A stretch of 64,000 nt of DNA from Curtobacterium pusillum (GTDB taxonomy: Bacteria; Actinomycetota; Actinomycetes; Actinomycetales; Microbacteriaceae). The stretch lies in contig NZ_JABMCE010000052.1 of the NCBI RefSeq assembly GCF_013359865.1, positions 1 to 64,000 of the forward strand, written 5' to 3'. Shown one piece after another: positions 49,777-58,579 of the stretch. Under the pieces are notes generated by a model. It saw nothing but the letters and a program-made list of their open reading frames with translations, was not told the origin of the DNA and did no database searches. Each line of letters begins with the position of its first letter. Positions within the stretch are counted from its first letter, which is position 1. The translations under genes and the position numbers were made by a program.

Positions 49777-51524
49777 GCCTCCTCAGCATCCGCGACCTCA
49801 CGGTCGCGTACGGCCACGGCCGGCACGCGCGCACGGCACTGCACGGCGTCTCCCTCGACGTCGGTCGCGGCGAACGCGTCGCGATCGTCGGCGAGTCCGG
49901 TTCGGGCAAGTCGACGGCGGCGCACGCGGTCCTCCGGCTCCTGCCCGCAGCGGCCGACCTGACGGGAGGCACGGTGCGGCTCTCCGGGACCGTCGCCGGT
50001 TCCGCGGACCTCGACCTGGTGACCGCCTCCGACGCCGAGGTGCGCTCGGTGCGCGGCGTCCGGATCGGCTTCGTCCCGCAGGACCCCACCGTCTCGCTCA
50101 ACCCCGTCACGAGGATCGGCAAGCAGGTCGCCGAGGTGCTCGAGATCCACGGCATCGCGACCGGCGCCGAGGCGCACGAACGCGCCGTGGAGGAGTTGCG
50201 CCGCGCCGGCATCGACCGCCCGGAGCTGCGCGCGAAGCAGTACCCGCACGAGCTCTCCGGCGGGATGCGGCAGCGCGTCCTCATCGCCATCGCGCTCATC
50301 GGCGACCCGGAGCTCCTGGTCGCGGACGAACCGACGAGCGCCCTCGACGTCACGATGCAGCGGACGATCCTCGACCACCTGGACCGGCTCGTCGCCGAGC
50401 GGGGCACGAGCGTCCTCTTCATCACGCACGACCTCGGGGTCGCCGCGGACCGGGCCGACCGCATCGTCGTGATGTCCGAGGGACGGATCGTCGAGGAGGG
50501 CACCCCCGCCGAGGTGCTCGGTGCATCGCGCGAGCCGTACACCCGTGCGCTCATCGCCGCGGCGCCCAGTCTCGATGACGTGACCGTGTCCGTCGGATCC
50601 GCGCCGTCCCCGCGGGCTCGGCCGGCCGGCCGCTCCGCAGGCTCCGCGTCCGTCCGGAACCGGCCCGAGGGGGCCCACCTCCAGTCCGAGGACAGCGACC
50701 CCCTGGTCGTCGCGACGGGGCTGCGGAAGTCCTTCGCCCGCGTGGCCGCCGTCGACGGCGTCGACCTGACCGTCCCGCGCGGTCGCACCCTCGCCCTTGT
50801 GGGGGAGTCCGGGTCCGGGAAGTCGACCACCGCGCGGCTCGTGCTCGGTCTCGAACGCGCCGACGCCGGCACGGTCCGCTTCGACGGCGACGACGTGACC
50901 GCTGCCCGCGGTGCTGGGTTGCGGGCCTACCGGCGCCGCGCGCAGGTCGTACAGCAGAACCCGTACGCGGCCCTGCACCCGCGCCTGTCGGTCGGTTCGA
51001 TCATCGCCGACCCGCTCGCGGCGTTCGGCATCGGCACCCGGCGTTCGCGTGCGGCCCGCGTTGCGGAGTTGCTCGACCTCGTCGCCCTGCCTGCCTCCGC
51101 GGCGGAGCGTCGACCGTCGGAACTGTCGGGCGGGCAGCGGCAGCGCGTCGCGATCGCCCGGGCGCTCGTGCTCGACCCGTCGTTCGTGGTCCTCGACGAA
51201 CCCGTCTCGGCGCTCGACGTGTCCGTGCAAGCGCAGATCCTCGACTTGCTCGCGTCGCTCCAGTCGACGCTCGGCGTCTCGTACCTCTTCATCTCGCACG
51301 ACCTCGCCGTCGTCCGCCGCATCGCGCACGAGGTGTCCGTCCTCCGAGGCGGCCGCGTGGTCGAGCACGGCGGCGTCGCCGACGTCCTCCACGACCCGCA
51401 GCACGAGTACACCTGCGCGCTGCTCGACGCGATCCCCGGGCGATCTCGGCGCGGTCCCGTCCTGGCCGCTCCCGCCTCCGATCCCGCACCCGCCTCTGAT
51501 CCCGCACCCGAAGGAGCCTCATGA
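49773..51524 (+). CDS. Fused dual ATP-binding subunit of peptide-type ABC transporter (DppD-DppF-like)
   Basis: ATG 49773 gives 583 residues with two complete ABC domains in one chain. Walker A G-E-S-G-S-G-K-S-T occurs at about 40-48 and 344-352. Signature L-S-G-G-M-R-Q-R and L-S-G-G-Q-R-Q-R and Walker B V-A-D-E-P/V-L-D-E-P follow in each half. The linker at about 270-310 is Ala/Arg/Ser-rich. Each half normally is a separate protein; fusions are frequent in actinobacteria. It powers import. Confidence 0.9.
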   Translation: MSLLSIRDLTVAYGHGRHARTALHGVSLDVGRGERVAIVGESGSGKSTAAHAVLRLLPAAADLTGGTVRLSGTVAGSADLDLVTASDAEVRSVRGVRIGFVPQDPTVSLNPVTRIGKQVAEVLEIHGIATGAEAHERAVEELRRAGIDRPELRAKQYPHELSGGMRQRVLIAIALIGDPELLVADEPTSALDVTMQRTILDHLDRLVAERGTSVLFITHDLGVAADRADRIVVMSEGRIVEEGTPAEVLGASREPYTRALIAAAPSLDDVTVSVGSAPSPRARPAGRSAGSASVRNRPEGAHLQSEDSDPLVVATGLRKSFARVAAVDGVDLTVPRGRTLALVGESGSGKSTTARLVLGLERADAGTVRFDGDDVTAARGAGLRAYRRRAQVVQQNPYAALHPRLSVGSIIADPLAAFGIGTRRSRAARVAELLDLVALPASAAERRPSELSGGQRQRVAIARALVLDPSFVVLDEPVSALDVSVQAQILDLLASLQSTLGVSYLFISHDLAVVRRIAHEVSVLRGGRVVEHGGVADVLHDPQHEYTCALLDAIPGRSRRGPVLAAPASDPAPASDPAPEGAS

Positions 51525-53143
51525 CCATCCACCGCACCCCGATCCGTCTGGTGACCGCGATCGCGGTCGGCACCGCGGCGGCCCTGGTGATGGCCGGCTG
51601 CTCGTCGGACAGCACCGCGTCGTCGTCCTCGTCGAAGCCCGTCGACGGCGGCTCGCTGACCTACGCCGTCGCGAACGACCCGATCACGCTCAACCCGAGC
51701 GGGACCGGTGCCGGCAACGACACGCTCGCCATCACCCGGCAGCTCGTCGACTCGCTGCTCTGGCAGGACCCGTCGGACGGATCCCTCAAGCCGTGGCTCG
51801 CGACGAAGTACGCGGCGAACAGCGACGCGACAGCGTTCACGTTCGACCTCCGGTCCGGTGTGACGTTCTCCGACGGATCGTCCTTCGATGCCACCGCTGT
51901 CAAGGACACTTTCGACGACATCGCGAAGGCCGGGGCGTCGAGCACGGCCGCGGCGTACTTCTCCGGGTACAAGGAGACGAAGGTCGTCGACGACGACAGC
52001 GTCGAGGTCGACTTCACGACCCCGAACGCCGCGTTCCCGAACGCCACCGCATCGGTCGCGCTCGGCATCGTCGCGCCGAAGACCACCGAGACGCCGTTCG
52101 ACGACCGGGCCGACGGCAAGGCGGTCATCGGGACCGGGCCGTTCACGCTGTCGTCGTACACGAAGAACACCTCCACCGTTCTGACGAAGCGCAAGGACTA
52201 CGACTGGGGTCCCGCCGCGCGGTCGAACGCCGGGGCGGCGCACCTGTCGAAGGTGACGTTCCAGGTCGTTCCGGAGGCGAGCGTCCGAACGGGCAGTCTG
52301 CAGTCCGGCCAGCTCGACGCGATCAGCAGCGTGCAGCCGAGCGACGTCGACACGCTCAAGTCGCAGTACGACCTCGTCAGCCGTGCCAACCCCGGGCAGG
52401 TGTTCGGCCTGACGTTCAACCAGAAGCGCCCGCTCGTGTCCGACCTCGTCGTCCGCAAGGCGATCGCGCAGGCCGTCGACCCGAAGACCGTGCGGGACAC
52501 GTCGCTGAACGACCTGTTCAAGGTCGCGACCTCGGTGCTCGGTTCGACCACGCCCGGATACAAGAACACGTCCTCGGCGATCTCGTACGACCCGACGGCG
52601 GCGGCCTCGGCGCTGCAGGACGCCGGGTGGGAGAAGGGCTCGGACGGCATCCGCGCGAAGGATGGTCAGACGCTCCAGCTCAAGCTCATCTGGATCACCA
52701 ACTTCGGGCCGAACCAGACCTCGCTCGAACTCATCCAGCAGGAGCTGAAGAAGGTCGGCGTCGGCCTCACGCTCGAGAGCGGCACCGTCCCGCAGTACCT
52801 CGCCAACACCACGAGCGGCGACTGGGACCTCGCGTGGGACAACAACTCCCGCGCCGACGGTGACGTCCTCCGCTCGAAGTTCTCCAGCGACGGCGCCCAG
52901 TCGATCGGCGCCGGGGACAGCACGCTCGACGCCCTCTTCACGAAGGAGCTCTCGCAGTCGTCGGCGACCGACCGCACCGCCACGTTCTCGTCGATCCAGC
53001 AGCGCATCGCCGCGCAGGTCGACTTCGTCCCCGTGCACGAGCTCACCAGCATCATCGCCACCGCGAAGGACGTGCACGGCGTCGCGTTCGGTGCGGACAC
53101 CCGCCTCGACCAGCTCACCGGCGCGTGGAAGGACGCAGCATGA
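51521..53143 (+). CDS. Peptide/nickel-type solute-binding lipoprotein (DppA-like)
   Basis: ATG 51521 overlaps the ATPase stop and gives 540 residues. A signal peptide ends in lipobox M-A-G-C with Cys27 for lipid attachment. Family-5 binding-protein blocks are G-G-S-L-T-Y-A-V, L-A-T-K-Y, F-T-F-D-L-R-S-G-V-T-F-S-D-G, and G-T-G-P-F. It captures the operon's substrate outside the cell; peptide binding is not implied, because the family also binds many other small molecules. Confidence 0.9.
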   Translation: MTIHRTPIRLVTAIAVGTAAALVMAGCSSDSTASSSSSKPVDGGSLTYAVANDPITLNPSGTGAGNDTLAITRQLVDSLLWQDPSDGSLKPWLATKYAANSDATAFTFDLRSGVTFSDGSSFDATAVKDTFDDIAKAGASSTAAAYFSGYKETKVVDDDSVEVDFTTPNAAFPNATASVALGIVAPKTTETPFDDRADGKAVIGTGPFTLSSYTKNTSTVLTKRKDYDWGPAARSNAGAAHLSKVTFQVVPEASVRTGSLQSGQLDAISSVQPSDVDTLKSQYDLVSRANPGQVFGLTFNQKRPLVSDLVVRKAIAQAVDPKTVRDTSLNDLFKVATSVLGSTTPGYKNTSSAISYDPTAAASALQDAGWEKGSDGIRAKDGQTLQLKLIWITNFGPNQTSLELIQQELKKVGVGLTLESGTVPQYLANTTSGDWDLAWDNNSRADGDVLRSKFSSDGAQSIGAGDSTLDALFTKELSQSSATDRTATFSSIQQRIAAQVDFVPVHELTSIIATAKDVHGVAFGADTRLDQLTGAWKDAA

Positions 53144-54297
53144 CCGCCGTCCCCCTGTCGATCCTCGACCTCGTGCCGGTCAGCGCCGGTTCATCGGCGG
53201 CAGCGGCCCTGCACCGGACCGTGGACCTCGCGGTCGCGGCGGAACGCGCCGGGTACGCCCGGTACTGGCTGGCCGAGCACCACCTCAACCCGGGCGTCGC
53301 CGGCAGCGCGCCGAACATCGTGATCGGGGCGGTGGCCGCGGCGACCTCGACGATCCGGGTCGGCAGCGCGGCGACCCTGGTCGGCAACGTCCGCGGGCTG
53401 CAGATCGCCGAGACTTTCGGCACACTCGCCGCGCTGTACGGACCGCGGATCGACCTCGGGCTCGGACGATCGGGTGCCCCCGCGCCCGGGACCCCGAAGC
53501 CGCCGTCGCTCGCTCTCCGCGCGGACGAGGTGGTCGACGGTCTGCTCATCCCGGCCCCGTTCGACTTCCGGGTCGCCCCGCGCAGCCGGTTCGCCCTGCA
53601 GGGCGAGCTGCTCGGCCGGGTGCCGGGCGACGTCGACCGGTTCGAGGGCGAACTCGACCTGATCCGGGCACTGTTCGCCGGGAACTGGTCGCGCGACGGC
53701 GCGGTCGTCGAGGCCCCGCCGGCGGCTGCCGCTCCCGTCGAGCTCTGGATCCACGGCTCGACGGGCGGCGCGAGCGCCCGGGCCGCCGGCGCGCTCGGCC
53801 TGCCGTACGGTGCGAATTACCACACGTCGCCGGGCACGGTCCTGGCATCGGTGCAGGCGTACCGCGACGCGTTCCAGCCCGGCGTGCTCGACGCCCCGCA
53901 CGTCATCGTGTCGGCGGACGTCGTGGTGGGCCGTACCGCGGACGAGGCCGAGGAACTCGCGCTCGGGTACGGCCAGTGGGTGCACTCGATCCGCTCCGGC
54001 GTCGGGGCGATCGAGTACCCGACTCCCGACGAGGCACGGGCGACGCCGCTGTCGGACGATGACACGGCCGCCGTCGCCGACCGCATCGCCACCCGGTTCG
54101 TTGGCGACGCTGCACAGGTCGCGGACGGACTCGAGACGTTGCGCCGCGTGACAGGAGCGGACGAACTCCTCGTCACCACGATCACGCACGACCACGATGC
54201 CCGCGTGCGCTCCTACGAGCTGCTCGCTGTGGAGTGGTCTGCGCGGGCCGACGTCGGGGTGGGAGCGGGCTCCGTGCCGGCCGGCGCGGTGCGCTGA
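53140..54297 (+). CDS. LLM flavin-dependent oxidoreductase, MsnO8-like
   Basis: ATG 53140 overlaps the preceding stop and gives 385 residues. The MsnO8-type pattern is clear: L-S-I-L-D-L-V-P-V at the start, G-Y-A-R-Y-W-L-A-E-H-H-L-N-P-G, T-S-T-I-R-V-G-S-A, and I-D-L-G-L-G-R-S-G-A-P. It is the last intact gene of the operon. Its stop overlaps the start of a broken LLM gene (TGATG). Confidence 0.85.
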   Translation: MTAVPLSILDLVPVSAGSSAAAALHRTVDLAVAAERAGYARYWLAEHHLNPGVAGSAPNIVIGAVAAATSTIRVGSAATLVGNVRGLQIAETFGTLAALYGPRIDLGLGRSGAPAPGTPKPPSLALRADEVVDGLLIPAPFDFRVAPRSRFALQGELLGRVPGDVDRFEGELDLIRALFAGNWSRDGAVVEAPPAAAAPVELWIHGSTGGASARAAGALGLPYGANYHTSPGTVLASVQAYRDAFQPGVLDAPHVIVSADVVVGRTADEAEELALGYGQWVHSIRSGVGAIEYPTPDEARATPLSDDDTAAVADRIATRFVGDAAQVADGLETLRRVTGADELLVTTITHDHDARVRSYELLAVEWSARADVGVGAGSVPAGAVR

Positions 54298-54563
54298 TGC
54301 GGTTCCAGCTGCTCGACATCGTCCCGTACCAGGAGGACCCGGACGCCGGCCCGTTCCTCTCCGCCGCACCGTCCGTGCTGCTCGGGGCGCTCGCGGCCTC
54401 GACCTCGCGCATCCGCCTGCAGACCGGCGTCACCGTGCTGTCGATCCTCGATCCCAGGCGTTCTCGGGCCGCGCAGGCGGACTGGGCGGGCGATTCGCCT
54501 CCCGTTCGTCCTGTGCGCGCGTATCGCGACGCTCCACCAGTTGATCGACGTGTGCCGTGTTGA
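54297..54563 (+). pseudogene. Broken LLM monooxygenase gene, internally deleted and truncated
   Basis: ATG 54297 begins M-R-F-Q-L-L-D-I-V-P-Y, jumps directly to P-S-V-L-L-G-A-L-A-A-S-T-S-R-I-R-L-Q-T-G-V and V-L-S-I-L-D-P, then loses family similarity near 54460. About 40 residues are missing internally and more than 250 at the end. The REP-like sequence starts where similarity is lost. Confidence 0.65.
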
Positions 54564-54575
54564 CGGGTGCGCACG
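54505..54575. repeat. Diverged third copy of the REP-like palindrome
   Basis: GATCGACGTGTGCCGTGTTGACG (beginning 54543) matches the cores at 40527 and 40598. Flanking GTGCGC/GCGCAC arms are only partly paired. It occupies the truncation point of the LLM pseudogene. Confidence 0.45.
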
Positions 54576-54598
54576 CATCTATTGCCCGCACGCGACGA

Positions 54599-54629
54599 CA
54601 CCCCCGTGGCCAGGCCAGCCACGGGGGTG
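54599..54629. terminator. Perfect 12-bp bidirectional hairpin
   Basis: CACCCCCGTGGC (54599-54610) pairs with GCCACGGGGGTG (54618-54629) around a 7-base loop. It lies between the rightward LLM operon and the leftward amino-acid transporter operon. Confidence 0.85.
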
Positions 54630-54649
54630 CCGCGCGCAGAAGCGCAGCG

Positions 54650-55663
54650 TCAGCCGGCGTCGAGCGGGAGGCCCTCCGGGTTGAGCTCGGACTGCTGCAC
54701 GGCCTCGTTCGACAGGTTGTACGCCTTGAGCCACTTCGCGTACGTGCCGTCGTCGATGAGCTCGTCGATCGCTTCCTGGATCGGTTTCGCGAGCCCGTTC
54801 CCCTTCTTCGTCGTCGCCGCGATGAGGCCCTGCAGGTCGGCGCCCGCGCCGGAGTAGGTCCCCGCGGTGGTCGTCGCCTTCGCGGTGCCGGCGTCCTGTT
54901 TGTTCTGGTACGCGATGGTCGGGTTCGGCCCGAGGTAGCCGTCGACCTTGCCGGACTGCACCGCGAGGAGCTTCGCGTTCGCGTCGGGGTAGTACTTCAC
55001 GGTGATCGTCTTCCCCTGCTTCTCGAGGTCGGACTTCCAGCCGAGGAGGATCTTCTCCTGGTTGGTGCCGGAGTCGGTCGCGATGGTCTTGCCCGCGAGC
55101 ACCGACGGGTCGCCGTCGAACTTCAGGGAGCTGCCCTTCTTCACCTGCAGCGCGAGGTTGTCCTGACGGTACGAGGCGAAGTCGTACTTCTCCTTGCGCT
55201 GCTCGGTCACGGTGATGTTCGACAGGCCGACGTCGACCGAGCCGCCGTCGATGCCGACGAACAGGTTGTCCCAGGTGGCGTTCTTCACCTGCGGCTCGAG
55301 GCCGAGCTTGGCGGCGACGAGCCTGCCGATGTCGGGCTCGGAGCCGGTGAGGGTCTTCTGGTCGTCGCCGGTGAACGCCAGCGGCGGGTAGCCCGACGGG
55401 AGTGCGCCGACGCCGATGACGAGCTTGCCGGACTGCTTGACGTCGGCGGGGAGCTCCTCGTGGAGCTTCGTGTCCTCCGTGACGGTGAGTTTCGTCTCCG
55501 TCGCGGCACCGTTCGACGCTGCTCCGATCGTGACGCTGCCGTCCGACGAGCCGGTGCCGGCGGCCGCTCCGGTCGCGCAGCCGGCGAGGGCGAGGACGAC
55601 GCCGGTGGCGAGGACGAGGGCGCCGGCGGCGTGCCGCCAGCGTGCTGGGCTGTTCGTGGACAT
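54650..55663 (-). CDS. Polar amino-acid ABC transporter substrate-binding lipoprotein
   Basis: ATG 55663 gives 337 residues. Signal peptide with lipobox L-A-G-C, Cys29. A family-3 binding-protein domain follows a 50-residue linker: L-V-I-G-V-G-A-L-P-S-G-Y-P-P-L-A-F, T-G-S-E-P-D-I-G-R-L-V-A-A-K-L-G, W-D-N-L-F-V-G-I, and a late L-I-D-D-G-T-Y-A-K-W. It is followed by its ATPase and permease genes on the same strand in the usual sets. Confidence 0.9.
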   Translation of the reverse strand: MSTNSPARWRHAAGALVLATGVVLALAGCATGAAAGTGSSDGSVTIGAASNGAATETKLTVTEDTKLHEELPADVKQSGKLVIGVGALPSGYPPLAFTGDDQKTLTGSEPDIGRLVAAKLGLEPQVKNATWDNLFVGIDGGSVDVGLSNITVTEQRKEKYDFASYRQDNLALQVKKGSSLKFDGDPSVLAGKTIATDSGTNQEKILLGWKSDLEKQGKTITVKYYPDANAKLLAVQSGKVDGYLGPNPTIAYQNKQDAGTAKATTTAGTYSGAGADLQGLIAATTKKGNGLAKPIQEAIDELIDDGTYAKWLKAYNLSNEAVQQSELNPEGLPLDAG

Positions 55664-55701
55664 GGTTCTCCTGGGGTCGGGTGCTGCGGGAAACGGGGAG
55701 G

Positions 55702-56475
55702 TCAGCGGACGCGGGACAGGAAGTCGCGCGTGCGGGGGTGCTGCGGGTCGTCGATGAGCTGCGCGGGCGGCCCCTGCTCGACGATGCGGCCGTAGTCGAG
55801 GAAGACGACGTGGTCGGCGACCTCGCGGGCGAAGGCGACCTCGTGCGTGACGATCACGAGGGTCGTGCCGGACTCGGCGAGGTCCCGGATCACACCGAGC
55901 ACCTCGCCGACGAGCTCCGGGTCGAGGGCGGAGGTCGGTTCGTCGAGCAGGACCACCGACGGTTCGAGCGCCAGCGCCCGGGCGATCGCGACACGCTGCT
56001 GCTGGCCGCCGGAGAACTGGCGGGGGCGGGTGTCCGCGCGGTCGCCGAGGCCGACCCGTTCGAGCAGGACGCGGGCCCGGTCGCGCGCCGACGCACGGTC
56101 GACGCCCGCTGCGATCGGTCCCTCGGCCACGTTCTCGAGCGCGGTGAGGTGCGGGAACAGGTTGAAGTGCTGGAAGACGAACCCGATCCGGGAGCGCTGT
56201 CGGAGGATGTGCCGCTCGGGCAGCTCCTTGTACCGGGGGACCCCGTCGCGGCCGGTGCGGAGCCGGACGCCGATCGTCTCGCCGCCGACGGTGACCACAC
56301 CACGGTCCAGCGGCTCGAGGTGGTTGATCGCCCGGAGCAGCGTGGACTTGCCGGACCCGGACGGACCGAGGATCACGGTCACGCTGCCGGACGGCAGGGA
56401 CAGGTCGACGCCGTCGATGACGACGTTGTCACCGAACGCCTTCACGGCGCCGTGGATGCCGATGGTGGCGCTCAT
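55702..56475 (-). CDS. Polar amino-acid ABC transporter ATP-binding protein
   Basis: ATG 56475 overlaps the permease stop (ATGA) and gives 257 residues. Walker [11 protein letters not shown]-loop [10 protein letters not shown], signature F-S-G-G-Q-Q-Q-R, Walker B V-V-L-L-D-E-P and H-loop V-T-H-E are intact, as in GlnQ-type ATPases. Works with the flanking gene products. Confidence 0.92.
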   Translation of the reverse strand: MSATIGIHGAVKAFGDNVVIDGVDLSLPSGSVTVILGPSGSGKSTLLRAINHLEPLDRGVVTVGGETIGVRLRTGRDGVPRYKELPERHILRQRSRIGFVFQHFNLFPHLTALENVAEGPIAAGVDRASARDRARVLLERVGLGDRADTRPRQFSGGQQQRVAIARALALEPSVVLLDEPTSALDPELVGEVLGVIRDLAESGTTLVIVTHEVAFAREVADHVVFLDYGRIVEQGPPAQLIDDPQHPRTRDFLSRVR

Positions 56476-57542
56476 CGATCCGCTCCTGTCCCGGCGGTCC
56501 GCCGCAGCCCTGTCACGGCGGTCCGCCGCAGCCCTGTCCCCGCGGTCCGCCGCAGCGCGGTCCGCAGCCGCTGGACGGGCGTCGGCGGCAGCGCCCGGAC
56601 GGAACCGCGCGCCGTCCACCGCTTGACGTAGTACTGGACGATCGACACGGCGCTGGTGAGCGCGAGGTACCAGATCGTCGCCACGACGAGCAGCGGGATG
56701 ATGTCCGTCGGGTACGTGCTGGACAGGTTCTGCACCACGCCGAACAGGTCGAGCAGCGACACGTAGAACAGCAGTGAGGACGCCTTCAGCAGCCCGACGA
56801 TCTGGTTCACGAACGCCGGCACGATCGACCGCAGCGCCTGCGGCAGGATCACCCGGACGAACTGCCGGCGGCGGGGGAGTCCGAGCGCCTGGGCCGCCTC
56901 GTGCTGTCCGTGGTCGACGGCGAGGACGCCGGCGCGCACGATCTCCGACGCGTACGCGACCTCGCTGAGGCTCAGGCCGATGACACCGATCGCGAGGTCG
57001 CCGAGGACGTTCGCGGTCGGCACCTCGACCTGCGGGCCGAAGGGGATGCCGATCCCGATCGTCGGGTACAGCGACCCGAGGTTGTACAGGAAGACCAGCA
57101 CGAGGATGAGCGGCACCGAGCGGAAGAGCCAGACGTAGCCCCAGGCCAGGCCGGACAGCACCGGGTTCCGGGACAGCCTCGCGACCGCGACGACGATGCC
57201 GCCCGCGAAGCTGATCACGGCGCTCAGCGCGGTCGCGACGAGGGTGAGCTGCAGGCCGGTGAGGATCGCCGGGCTGAACAGCCACTTCCCGACGGCCGGC
57301 CAGCCCCACTGCTCGTTCGTGAAGAGCGTCTCGACGAAGTTCAGGAGCACCACGAGCACGAGCGCCGCGGCGATCCAGCGCAGCGGGTGCCGCAGCGGGA
57401 CGACGGGACGGTCGAGCGCGGCGCGTCCGGACGCGTCGATGGTGGCGTCGGTCGGACGGGAGGCGCGGTGCGCGTCCGCGACGCCGGTCGCGCCGTCGGG
57501 GCTGGTCGCGCGACGCCGCAGCGCATCGGTGGTCTGGGTCAT
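56472..57542 (-). CDS. Polar amino-acid ABC transporter permease with repetitive C-terminus
   Basis: ATG 57542 gives 356 residues. A 60-residue hydrophilic N-terminus precedes the His/Glu/Gln-type permease domain: [24 protein letters not shown], and the EAA loop E-A-A-Q-A-L-G-L. The last 30 residues are three repeats of T-G-L-R-R-T-A-V type encoded by a tandem DNA repeat. The tail is not part of the family and may vary in length. Confidence 0.9.
   Translation of the reverse strand: MTQTTDALRRRATSPDGATGVADAHRASRPTDATIDASGRAALDRPVVPLRHPLRWIAAALVLVVLLNFVETLFTNEQWGWPAVGKWLFSPAILTGLQLTLVATALSAVISFAGGIVVAVARLSRNPVLSGLAWGYVWLFRSVPLILVLVFLYNLGSLYPTIGIGIPFGPQVEVPTANVLGDLAIGVIGLSLSEVAYASEIVRAGVLAVDHGQHEAAQALGLPRRRQFVRVILPQALRSIVPAFVNQIVGLLKASSLLFYVSLLDLFGVVQNLSSTYPTDIIPLLVVATIWYLALTSAVSIVQYYVKRWTARGSVRALPPTPVQRLRTALRRTAGTGLRRTAVTGLRRTAGTGADR
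56486..56557. repeat. Three tandem 24-bp repeats within the permease gene
   Basis: Three units of 24 bases (56486-56509, 56510-56533, 56534-56557) share CGGTCCGCCGCAGC. Because 24 is a multiple of three, copy-number changes keep the reading frame and only lengthen or shorten the permease C-terminal tail. Confidence 0.8.
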
Positions 57543-57674
57543 GTCGCGACCGTAGGAGCTGCGCGGGCGACCGACAACGGGCTGCGAAACACATCGGCAC
57601 GCGGCGGAACACCGCGTCATGAACGCCTCGCGGATGACGCTCCGTGACGCTCCGCGGCCGCTATCGTGACCGGC

Positions 57675-57926
57675 ATGACCGCACACCGCGTGACCGTGCC
57701 CGAGCCGCCGGCCGACGGCAGCAAGCCGAAGGGGCCGGCGTCGTACTTCCCGAGCATCGAACGGACGTACGGGCGCCCGGTGCAGGACTGGCTCGACCTC
57801 ATCACCGAGCAGCTGGACGACCATCGGCACATGGAGGTCGTGACCTGGCTCAAGACCGAGCACGGCTTCGGACACGGACACGCGAACGCCCTGGTCGGTT
57901 ACGTCCGGCGAGCACTCGCGGATTGA
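57675..57926 (+). CDS. DUF4287 domain protein
   Basis: ATG 57675 gives 83 residues; GTG 57666 is an alternative. The DUF4287 core is clear: G-P-A-S-Y-F-P-S-I-E-R-T-Y-G-R-P-V-Q-D-W-L, then W-L-K-T-E-H-G-F-G-H-G-H-A-N-A-L-V. This small helical protein family is widespread in actinobacteria and has no known activity. Confidence 0.85.
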   Translation: MTAHRVTVPEPPADGSKPKGPASYFPSIERTYGRPVQDWLDLITEQLDDHRHMEVVTWLKTEHGFGHGHANALVGYVRRALAD

Positions 57927-57945
57927 CCCGGTCCGGGCCGCGAGT

Positions 57946-57993
57946 GGTTGACGCGGTTGTCGCACCTGCGGGACAATGGGTTGACACGGTTGA
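57946..57993 (+). promoter_or_regulatory. Operator-like direct repeats before the RES-Xre pair
   Basis: GGTTGACGCGGTTGT (57946-57960) and GGTTGACACGGTTGA (57979-57993) share 13 of 15 bases. They are spaced 33 bases apart, about three helical turns. TTGAC in each could also be a -35 element. The antitoxin ATG follows 14 bases later. Such repeats are typical autoregulation sites for the antitoxin. Confidence 0.55.
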
Positions 57994-58006
57994 CGGGAGA
58001 CGGGCC

Positions 58007-58579
58007 ATGGCGACCACAGCACGAGCACGAGCACGTGCCGAGCACGACGGGGCGAACGACCGAGCCGCGCTGAGCGCCTCCGCGGAAGCCCTCCTCGACG
58101 CGCTTCGTCGGCGGCTCGTCAGCGGGCACGCGGACGGCGCGCTCGGCGACGGTGTCGACGTCGACGTGCTCGCGGACCGCATGGTGGCCGCGCTCCCCGC
58201 CGTCAAGCACGAGGCCGACGCGCTGATCGGCCCGTTCTACGACACCCCGACGCTCGCTGCGTGGCGCGGGGTCACCAGGCAGGCGCTCAGCAAGGCGACG
58301 GCGAAACGCGACCTGATCGGTCTGAAGATCGGCGACGGCAGCCTCGTCTACCCGTCGTTCCAGTTCGGCGCCTCGGGCGCGCCGCTGCCGAACCTGCGGC
58401 AGGTGCTCGCGCTCATCGACCCGGACCGGATCGACCCGTGGGGCAGCGCCCTGTGGCTCAACACCGTGGCGGACGAGTTCGGCGGCACCACCGCCGCGCA
58501 GGCGCTCCGCGACGGCCGGGACGAGCAGGTGCTCGCGGCAGCCCGTCGTGCCGCGCACGCGTGGGCGGCGGACGCGTGA
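58007..58579 (+). CDS. Xre/MbcA/ParS-type antitoxin of a RES-Xre pair
   Basis: ATG 58007 gives 190 residues. A helix-turn-helix-like part (A-A-W-R-G-V-T-R-Q-A-L-S-K-A) is followed by a toxin-binding-like C-terminus (W-L-N-T-V-A-D-E-F-G-G-T-T-A-A-Q-A-L-R-D-G). The stop overlaps the RES gene start (GTGA). The protein should bind and repress both the toxin and its own promoter. Confidence 0.8.
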   Translation: MATTARARARAEHDGANDRAALSASAEALLDALRRRLVSGHADGALGDGVDVDVLADRMVAALPAVKHEADALIGPFYDTPTLAAWRGVTRQALSKATAKRDLIGLKIGDGSLVYPSFQFGASGAPLPNLRQVLALIDPDRIDPWGSALWLNTVADEFGGTTAAQALRDGRDEQVLAAARRAAHAWAADA

